DNA of 11,338 nt. Origin: Candidatus Nanohaloarchaea archaeon. Lineage in GTDB: Archaea; Nanohalarchaeota; Nanosalinia; Nanosalinales; JAHENU01. The stretch covers positions 1-11,338 of the forward strand of contig JAHENU010000016.1 in assembly GCA_018609855.1 (NCBI GenBank). Direction: 5' to 3'. The position numbers and the translations under genes were made by a program. Below, in pieces: positions 6,226-11,338 of this stretch. The notes under the pieces were generated by a model. That model was not told where the DNA came from. It saw nothing but the letters and a program-made list of their open reading frames with translations, and did not search any database. Each line of letters opens with the position of its first letter. Position 1 is the stretch's first letter.

Positions 6226-6240
6226 TTTAAATAACTAGTG
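6226..6240 (-). promoter_or_regulatory. promoter of the membrane-protein gene (CACTAGTTAT plus TATA)
   Basis: On the minus strand CACTAGTTATTTAAA covers the BRE and TATA positions. TTATTTAAA (6226-6234) is centred 26 nt before ATG 6204. The ten bases CACTAGTTAT (6231-6240) recur at the same offset before the serine hydrolase gene. Confidence 0.6.
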
Positions 6241-6254
6241 GCGGCAACTGGCAA

Positions 6255-6275
6255 ATAGCCCGCTATACTTTTTAA
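6255..6275 (+). promoter_or_regulatory. promoter of the DUF763 gene: dyad plus TATA-like box
   Basis: TTTTTAA (6269-6275) is centred about 27 nt before ATG 6299, predicting a leaderless start there. Just upstream, ATAGC-cc-GCTAT (6255-6266) is a 12-bp dyad where the BRE should be. The TATA box is not a strong consensus. Confidence 0.35.
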
Positions 6276-6298
6276 TGCGTCTCCGCAGAGAGAGGTGT

Positions 6299-7387
6299 AT
6301 GCAAACTGGCACCGCCGATCTACCGTTGCATAGTGGCCATGCGCCACGCTGGCTATTCTCTCGTATGGAACGGCTGGCTGGTCAGATATTGGCTATTATG
6401 GCAGAGGAACATGGTACAACATGCGTGTTGCAACGATTGGCAGATCCGTACTGGTTTCAGTCGTTTGGGTGTGTCTTAGGATTTGACTGGCACAGCTCAG
6501 GCGTTACTACAACAACCTGTGGCGCTATTAAAGCAGCTGTGAAAACAACGGATATTGGCATTCAGGTGGCAGGCGGGAAAGGTAAAAATTCCGCCAAGGC
6601 CCCTACAGAGATCCTTACATCGGAATACAATTTGACAGAAAATGCCTTACAGCGGTTGGAAAGAGCATCAAAGCTATCAGCTAAAGTTGATAATAGCTGT
6701 GTTCAGGATAGCTATCGTCTGTACCACCACAATCTCTTTTACATTGAGACAGGAGACTGGTGTGTTATTCAGCAAGGTTTGCATCATGGCAATAACTATG
6801 CACGCCGATATCACTGGATATCACATACTTTAGATGATTTCTTTCAGGAACCACATGCTGGGATAATAGGCGAAAACGCGGCAACAGTGATGGATCTGAC
6901 CGCAAGAGAAAGCACGGAAACGCGGAAAGCAATGACGGATTTGGTACAAGATAATCCTGTGCACCTATTAGGAGAGCAGCAAACGCTGGATGCGTTTACC
7001 ACACGGCACCGGCATAAACGTTTGCATATGCCTGCCCATCATCCGGTATTACAAAAACATTTGGGTCCAACGAGCATGCAGTTTTTCAAACAAGTGTATG
7101 AATACCAGCCGACGGATTTTGAGGAGCTGGTGTTGTTTCGGGGGATGGGGCCGCAGAAAATGCGATCCTTAAGCTTAATTGCGCAACTTATCTATGGCAC
7201 TGAGGCTTCGTGGCGCGATCCAGCCAAATTTTCCTTTGCGCATGGAGGGAAAGACGGGCACCCCTACCCGGTCAACCGGCAGCGGTATGATGCAAATATC
7301 CAGACACTGCAGGAAGCTATTGAAGGAGCTGAGATATCACAGAAAGAAAAACGACGGCTGTTGCGGCGGTTAGCGCAGTTAGGCTGA
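6299..7387 (+). CDS. DUF763 family protein
   Basis: The 362-residue product has the family signature from its first residues: TGTADLPLHSGHAPRWL, compare the usual (S/T)GxADLPLHxGxxPxWL. The late motif FSFAHGGKDGHPYPVNRQRYD is also present, so the full domain appears to be here. DUF763 occurs in archaea and some bacteria and has no established biochemical role. ELVLFRGMGPQKMRSLSLIA (about 274-293) resembles a helix-hairpin-helix, which would suit contact with DNA or RNA (inference). The C-terminus is basic (KEKRRLLRRLAQL). ATG 6299 matches the family N-terminus and the TATA spacing. ATG 6275 would add eight residues (MRLRRERC), and its codons contain the GAGGTG that could be mistaken for an SD just before 6299. 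It diverges from the membrane-protein gene and overlaps the serine hydrolase gene by 9 nt, tail to tail. Confidence 0.88.
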   Translation: MQTGTADLPLHSGHAPRWLFSRMERLAGQILAIMAEEHGTTCVLQRLADPYWFQSFGCVLGFDWHSSGVTTTTCGAIKAAVKTTDIGIQVAGGKGKNSAKAPTEILTSEYNLTENALQRLERASKLSAKVDNSCVQDSYRLYHHNLFYIETGDWCVIQQGLHHGNNYARRYHWISHTLDDFFQEPHAGIIGENAATVMDLTARESTETRKAMTDLVQDNPVHLLGEQQTLDAFTTRHRHKRLHMPAHHPVLQKHLGPTSMQFFKQVYEYQPTDFEELVLFRGMGPQKMRSLSLIAQLIYGTEASWRDPAKFSFAHGGKDGHPYPVNRQRYDANIQTLQEAIEGAEISQKEKRRLLRRLAQLG

Positions 7388-8764
7388 TGATGTTTCAGTT
7401 GCATTGCGGTAACTGTCTGGCACGAGCTGAGCTTTTTTGTAATGAAATGCGCCCATGTACATAGCCGTCACTGCAGTGCCATGCCCGTCGAAGACAACAG
7501 GTTCGCCAAGTGTGCCAAATCCGCTCGCACGGGTGAGAGTGAACCCATTGTCATCAGTTTGTTGCAAGACACCGCAGGTATACAGCGGATCGGAGGCGAT
7601 TGGGTCATAAGAGAGCAATGTGCCGTTAAGACAGGCTATTTGTATTTCTTCCCAGCGCATGGTGTAGGTGCCGGTGTACCGCCGGAGTTGTGTTGCATCA
7701 GCCGCTGTTGCATACTGTGAATACTTGCTAAGACACTCTCTGGCTATGCGGCATATTCCTTCCGCCAGTGGCACAGTTGGAGCGATGATAACATTCGTGA
7801 ATACAATCACGGCATATTGGTCTTCGGGATCGAAAGCGACATAGGATGAAAAGCCAGGAAATCCGCCAGTGTGCCCATACATCGATGTTCCAGCGTGTTC
7901 TCGTATTTCCACTCCGAGCCCATACTGTATTTCCTCATTCACATACCACTGAATCCGTCGCATTTCTCGTTTACTTTCTAAAGTCAATAAAAGAGTGTTA
8001 TCATCGGAGAGAGCTGAGAGAAAACCACATATATCACGCACTGTAGTTATGAGGCCGGCAGCCGCTTGCAGTCCTTTTGTTTCAATATGTGGTAGTGTAG
8101 GGCGGTCTTGTCCGGGAAATTTTCGGCCATAGCCAGTAGCAAGATTGTGTGCCTTATTGCTATCAACAGTTGTGTTGTCCATCTGCAGTGGGTGGAGAAT
8201 GTGAGTGTATATGTATTCTGCATATGGCTGGCGACTCACTGCTTCTATTAGCATCCCCAGCAGACCAAATCCGATATTTGAATATTTGAACTGTTCTGCT
8301 GTTTCATACACTGTGGGTTGTTCTTGGAAAAAGGCCTGTAATGTGTCAGGCGACGGGAAGTGATCATCGTTCCAGTAATTGGCACTGTCGCGACGCATGC
8401 CTGACCCATGGTATAACAACTGCCTGATAGTAATGCATTCCACTGTTGGATCATTTGTTGAATTAAACCATGATAGATAATGGGAGACTTGATCGTCTAG
8501 TTGCAATTGATCATTTTCTGCTAATTGTAAAATGGCTACAGCTGTCATTAGTTTTGTGATGGAAGCCACCCGGAATTGTGTGTCAATTGTAACCGGTGTT
8601 TTTGTATCAGTATCTGCATAGCCAAAGTAGCCTTCATACGCTAACGCACCATCTTCCACAACACCGATAGCAGCACCAGGGATCTCCTCACTATAGAACT
8701 GATAGGGAAGCCATTGGTCGAAAAGGTGAGCCATATCACTATACGGTGTCTGTTGAGAAGTCAT
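7379..8764 (-). CDS. beta-lactamase-fold serine hydrolase (class C / PBP-like family)
   Basis: The 461-residue product has the three motifs of the serine beta-lactamase/penicillin-binding superfamily: SITK (Ser68 nucleophile, Lys71), YSN (Tyr161-Asn163) and HTGGF (His298-Gly300, in place of KTG). HTG is usual in esterase and peptidase members such as EstB-like and D-aminopeptidase-like enzymes. IRQLLYHGSGM (113-123) is also typical. Residues about 350-461 form a separate beta-rich C-terminal domain (RRYTGTYTMRWEEI onward), like the lipocalin-type tail of this family. There is no signal peptide, so it should act in the cytosol. An archaeon has no murein, so a peptidase or esterase role is more likely than cell-wall work; the substrate is unknown. 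ATG 8764 has a TATA box centred 26 nt upstream. It diverges from the S9 peptidase gene across 80 bp. Confidence 0.9.
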   Translation of the reverse strand: MTSQQTPYSDMAHLFDQWLPYQFYSEEIPGAAIGVVEDGALAYEGYFGYADTDTKTPVTIDTQFRVASITKLMTAVAILQLAENDQLQLDDQVSHYLSWFNSTNDPTVECITIRQLLYHGSGMRRDSANYWNDDHFPSPDTLQAFFQEQPTVYETAEQFKYSNIGFGLLGMLIEAVSRQPYAEYIYTHILHPLQMDNTTVDSNKAHNLATGYGRKFPGQDRPTLPHIETKGLQAAAGLITTVRDICGFLSALSDDNTLLLTLESKREMRRIQWYVNEEIQYGLGVEIREHAGTSMYGHTGGFPGFSSYVAFDPEDQYAVIVFTNVIIAPTVPLAEGICRIARECLSKYSQYATAADATQLRRYTGTYTMRWEEIQIACLNGTLLSYDPIASDPLYTCGVLQQTDDNGFTLTRASGFGTLGEPVVFDGHGTAVTAMYMGAFHYKKAQLVPDSYRNATETSSA

Positions 8765-8784
8765 ATGGAAAATGATCTGTAGAA

Positions 8785-8800
8785 TTTTTTATAACTAGTG
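8785..8800 (-). promoter_or_regulatory. promoter of the serine hydrolase gene (CACTAGTTAT plus TATA)
   Basis: The minus strand reads CACTAGTTATAAAAAA. The A/T box (8785-8794) is centred about 26 nt before ATG 8764, predicting a leaderless mRNA. CACTAGTTAT (8791-8800) is identical in sequence and offset to the one before the membrane-protein gene. Confidence 0.6.
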
Positions 8801-8816
8801 AGTGAGATCGGCAAGA

Positions 8817-8824
8817 ATATAAAA
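8817..8824 (+). promoter_or_regulatory. TATA box of the S9 peptidase gene
   Basis: ATATAAAA is centred 24-25 nt before ATG 8845. This favours a leaderless start at 8845 over the upstream GTG at 8833, which would lie only 12 nt from the box. Confidence 0.55.
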
Positions 8825-8844
8825 GAAAACCTGTGTCCATTGAT

Positions 8845-10680
8845 ATGGAGGAAACATTTTTAGACGAACTACTGAATATGCCACAGGTTTATGGGGCTCA
8901 GCGATCGCCTGACGGCCGTTCCATTGCCGTGGTTATGGCTAATGTACACGATACAATTGATGTATTTCTGACTGATGTACACGGTAGTGCCTTGCAACCA
9001 TTGACACAGACAGACCAGAACACGTTTCTTTTTAGTTGGTTCGCTGACAACACCACTCTCTTAGTAGGCCATGATCATAACGGTAATGAACGAACACAAT
9101 TATTTACAGTGTCCATTGAATCACCACAGCATTTAACAGCAGTGACAGAACGAAATCCTCCTTATTTTTTATATGATGTATCGTTGCATCCGTCAGGACA
9201 TGCATTGGTGTTTGCAGCTAATTATGACTTAGAAAATCATAAACAAATAGAGCACACTGCTATTCTGTGGCATGATTTATCTTCAAACCAACAGGAGACG
9301 TTGACAGTAACACAGCAGCCTTCACATTCGCACATCTCATTTAATGAAAATGCTACACATATCCTCTATAGTCGTGAAGATAAAGCGCCAGGCGGTATAC
9401 AATATCGGCTATATACAGTGGCATCAGAGGAGGATGAAGAGATACTGTGTTTTGGAAATGAAGCTAAACTGACAGCTAGCTGGTTACCTGACAGTCGGCG
9501 TATAGTGTTTGTGACTGATACACTGAATGGCCACCGGCAGCCCTATAATAGTGTTGGCGTATATGATATCTATTCAGAAGAGATTACTTGGCTGATTGAC
9601 GGCTCACAGGCAACAACACAACCGGCTTTTGCATTTGCCCCACGGTACAGTCATCATATTATTATAGGCGAGATGATACAAGGTGAAAGTACCAGCCGTG
9701 TCGTGGATAGTGAAACGTTTGAACAAGAACCATTACCAGAACACAAAGGACTTATTATACCCTTTGCTCCCTTGTCTTCAAACAAATGGCTTGGCATGTA
9801 CGATAGTGAAACGCAACCAGGTGTATTAGCTCACTTCCCACTCGCTGCTGATGGAACGCTGCAGGATATTATTAATCCTTTAGAGAGAACTAATATTAGT
9901 GAAAAGATGCTCACAACAACAGAATCGATTACCTGGCAATCAACAGATGGATTAGAAGTGCATGGCTGGATATTCAGACCGGCAAACAACAATGGCAAAA
10001 CGATAGTCTATATTCATGGTGGCCCAACTTCACATATTGAGCGAGAATTTGATGATGAAATCCAGTATTATTGCCACCACGGGTTTACAGTGTTTGTCCC
10101 CAATTACAGAGGCTCCACCGGTTACAGTAACACGTTTCGTGAGGCTATTAAGGAAGATGGCTGGGGCGGTCAAGAGCAGCAAGATATTCTGACAGGAATT
10201 GATACTTTAGTCGAACGTGGGCTGGCTATTGCCGGGCAGATTGGGGTGACCGGGACGAGCTATGGAGGTTATTCCAGCTGGTTTTTAATCACCCAGGCCA
10301 CATATGCGCAAGTTGCTGCAGCAGCACCTGTCTGTGGTATGACTGATCTAGTGTTAGATTACGAAACGACACGGCCAGATTTACGACCATATTCGGAAGA
10401 GATGCTTGGTGGGTCTCCTGAACAGGTACCACATTTGTATTATGAGCGGTCACCTATTCATTACTTAGAGCAGATAACCGGCTCTGTCTTAATTGTACAG
10501 GGCCTGCAGGATCCAAATGTGACGCCAAATAATGTAGAAGCAGTGGAAGAACGCTTAGAGGAAGCCAACATTTCTTATGAAAAACTTGTATTTGATGATG
10601 AAGGGCATGGTATTGTCAAACCCTCAAACAAACGAGTTTTATATCAACGAATTGCAGACTTCTTTGCGGAGACTTTGTAA
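8845..10680 (+). CDS. S9 family serine peptidase (prolyl oligopeptidase / acylaminoacyl-peptidase type)
   Basis: The 611-residue product has the two-part build of S9 enzymes. The N-terminal half (to about 345) is a seven-bladed-propeller-like region with repeated PD40 motifs (SPDGRSIAVV, HPSGHALVFAA, LPDSRRIVFVTD). The C-terminal half is an alpha/beta hydrolase. The triad is Ser472 in GTSYGGY, Asp556 in QGLQDPNV and His588 in DEGHG. HGGPTSHIE supplies the oxyanion hole, and NYRGSTGYS is a classic S9C signature. Such enzymes cleave short peptides or remove acylated N-terminal residues; the propeller keeps out folded proteins. With no signal peptide it should be cytosolic, where it could finish peptides made by other proteases (inference). 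ATG 8845 was chosen from TATA spacing; GTG 8833 would add four residues. Its end lies 18 nt from the converging Nudix-like gene. Confidence 0.95.
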   Translation: MEETFLDELLNMPQVYGAQRSPDGRSIAVVMANVHDTIDVFLTDVHGSALQPLTQTDQNTFLFSWFADNTTLLVGHDHNGNERTQLFTVSIESPQHLTAVTERNPPYFLYDVSLHPSGHALVFAANYDLENHKQIEHTAILWHDLSSNQQETLTVTQQPSHSHISFNENATHILYSREDKAPGGIQYRLYTVASEEDEEILCFGNEAKLTASWLPDSRRIVFVTDTLNGHRQPYNSVGVYDIYSEEITWLIDGSQATTQPAFAFAPRYSHHIIIGEMIQGESTSRVVDSETFEQEPLPEHKGLIIPFAPLSSNKWLGMYDSETQPGVLAHFPLAADGTLQDIINPLERTNISEKMLTTTESITWQSTDGLEVHGWIFRPANNNGKTIVYIHGGPTSHIEREFDDEIQYYCHHGFTVFVPNYRGSTGYSNTFREAIKEDGWGGQEQQDILTGIDTLVERGLAIAGQIGVTGTSYGGYSSWFLITQATYAQVAAAAPVCGMTDLVLDYETTRPDLRPYSEEMLGGSPEQVPHLYYERSPIHYLEQITGSVLIVQGLQDPNVTPNNVEAVEERLEEANISYEKLVFDDEGHGIVKPSNKRVLYQRIADFFAETL

Positions 10681-10698
10681 TGCTACATTGTGCCGTTA

Positions 10699-11193
10699 TT
10701 ATGAAATGAGGCCAAGTTCTTTGAATATAGACCACCATTCGGGTGCAAGGGCCGGTGTCGTGCCCCACTTTTCTTCGGGAATATGGCCGTGAAGATATTG
10801 GCGAGTGTGTTGGGCGAGTTCCTGTAAGCGCTCGGACGGGAGCCATGTAGCCCGCTGCGTATTAGTCGGTCGTGAGTGTAAGAGATTCTTTGTCTCTGCG
10901 TAATATATATGCCATCTTTGTGGCGTGTTTTCTTGTAATGCACTTACCTCCATCTGTATGTCGCCTTCATACTGTAAATAGGTTGGAAAGGTGCCAGCTT
11001 CATAATGTAAGGCCTGCGTTGCTGCTTCATCTATAGTGCGATATACATCTATTTGAGCGGGTGGCCGGAAAGCCAAGGGAGTGTCGTATTCGCTTACCAG
11101 CAATAGAGCATTTTCTTTCTGGGCGATTACGGCGACACCTTCAAGCGTTTCGGCAATATCTCCGGAAGACGTGTCGACTATTTCAGTTCCCAT
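10699..11193 (-). CDS. Nudix-like protein with a degenerate Nudix box
   Basis: A 164-residue cytosolic protein. VAVIAQKENALLLV is a Nudix-type first strand pair, TIDEAATQALHYEAGTF stands where the Nudix box and helix should be, and WLPSERLQEL near the end resembles the usual W-v-x-x-x-E-L element. Aligning Gly67 with the Gly of the Nudix box (GX5EX7REUXEEXGU) puts Gln-Ala (60-61) in place of Arg-Glu and Tyr64 in place of the first Glu of the EE pair; only Leu62, Glu65 and Gly67 agree. Metal-dependent pyrophosphohydrolase activity is therefore doubtful. It may be a ligand-binding pseudoenzyme, or another fold. ATG 11193 is given as the start. GTG 11202 (three more residues) is 24 nt from the TATA-like box and would be leaderless, so it remains a fair alternative. 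Confidence 0.7.
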   Translation of the reverse strand: MGTEIVDTSSGDIAETLEGVAVIAQKENALLLVSEYDTPLAFRPPAQIDVYRTIDEAATQALHYEAGTFPTYLQYEGDIQMEVSALQENTPQRWHIYYAETKNLLHSRPTNTQRATWLPSERLQELAQHTRQYLHGHIPEEKWGTTPALAPEWWSIFKELGLIS

Positions 11194-11214
11194 GTTTCTC
11201 ACTATTATTCGATC

Positions 11215-11289
11215 TTACTGAAATTTAAAAGCCTTAGGGTTATAGAGTTCAAGCTTGCCTTCAACAAACACTGTATCTTCAAATGCCAT
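11215..11289 (-). CDS. possible 24-residue small ORF
   Basis: The frame reads MAFEDTVFVEGKLELYNPKA and ends FKFQ, TAA 11215-11217. Composition is protein-like. A TATA-like GTATTATC (11312-11319) is centred 26 nt before ATG 11289, as in leaderless genes here. Upstream the same frame is open to a stop at 11331-11333 with no ATG, GTG or TTG, so it is not the tail of a longer protein unless the sequence has an error. I recognise no family. It would precede the Nudix-like gene by 12-21 nt and overlap that gene's TATA region only at the edge. Confidence 0.3.
   Translation of the reverse strand: MAFEDTVFVEGKLELYNPKAFKFQ
11221..11230 (-). promoter_or_regulatory. TATA-like box of the Nudix-like gene
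   Basis: The minus strand reads TTTTAAATTT. From its centre, transcription should begin near 11200, giving either a leaderless GTG start at 11202 or a leader of about 7 nt before ATG 11193. Confidence 0.4.
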
Positions 11290-11338
11290 AGCTGTGACTG
11301 TTTGTATATCCGATAATACAGGGCTAGTGCATTAAAAA

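Noticed and set aside
6291..6296. GAGGTG as SD of the DUF763 gene
   Set aside because: It ends only two bases before ATG 6299, much closer than the SD sites of histone, TFB and trm1; leaderless initiation is more likely.
11323..11328. Third CACTAG upstream of the small ORF
   Set aside because: Only six bases match and the spacing to the TATA-like box differs by about five bases from the two true copies of CACTAGTTAT.

Overview
The window is archaeal chromosomal DNA. It encodes a single-fold archaeal histone, a transcription initiation factor B (TFB) with zinc ribbon and two cyclin-like repeats, an archaeal/eukaryotic-type Trm1 tRNA methyltransferase and a DUF763 protein. TATA boxes about 25 nt upstream of start codons and GGTGAT-type Shine-Dalgarno (SD) sites fit this. 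Genes are short, single-promoter and packed tail to tail. The histone and TFB sequences resemble those of small-genome DPANN lineages (Woesearchaeota, Nanohaloarchaeota and similar), but that placement is inference; Archaea is secure. There are no rRNA or tRNA genes, IS elements, CRISPR arrays or phage genes that I can see.

Layout. 1-179: AT-rich 3' end of an SGNH/GDSL hydrolase (+). 315-521: histone (-), ending in a hairpin plus T tract. 522-800: divergent regulatory region with a TATA box for each gene, a dyad upstream of the histone TATA box and a CCGGTAC direct repeat flanking the TFB TATA box. 801-1787: TFB (+), tail to tail with trm1 (1794-2918, -). 2999-3691: unrecognised protein (+), possibly a RecA/KaiC-fold relative without a P-loop; its 3' end overlaps a secreted, sequon-rich HExxH metallopeptidase (3674-5164, -). 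Upstream of the peptidase lies a six-helix membrane protein (5200-6204, -). 6299-7387: DUF763 protein (+), overlapping the end of a beta-lactamase-fold serine hydrolase (7379-8764, -). 8845-10680: S9 prolyl-oligopeptidase-family serine peptidase (+). 10699-11193: Nudix-like protein with a degenerate Nudix box (-). 11215-11289: possible 24-residue ORF (-).

How they fit together. The left part is information processing: chromatin, promoter recognition and tRNA modification. The right part is rich in hydrolases: a secreted gluzincin metallopeptidase, a cytoplasmic SxxK serine hydrolase and a cytoplasmic S9 peptidase. These would suit an organism that breaks down external protein or peptides and finishes the job inside, but that link is inference. 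Two translation-start modes are visible. Histone, TFB and Trm1 have a GGTGAT-like SD 3-4 nt before ATG. Most of the others have a TATA box centred 24-27 nt before the start codon and no convincing SD, which predicts leaderless mRNAs. The most notable observations are this split, a 10-bp promoter element shared at the same offset by two unlinked genes, the palindromic elements in the divergent promoters, two putative pseudoenzymes, and tail-to-tail gene ends that leave almost no room for terminators.
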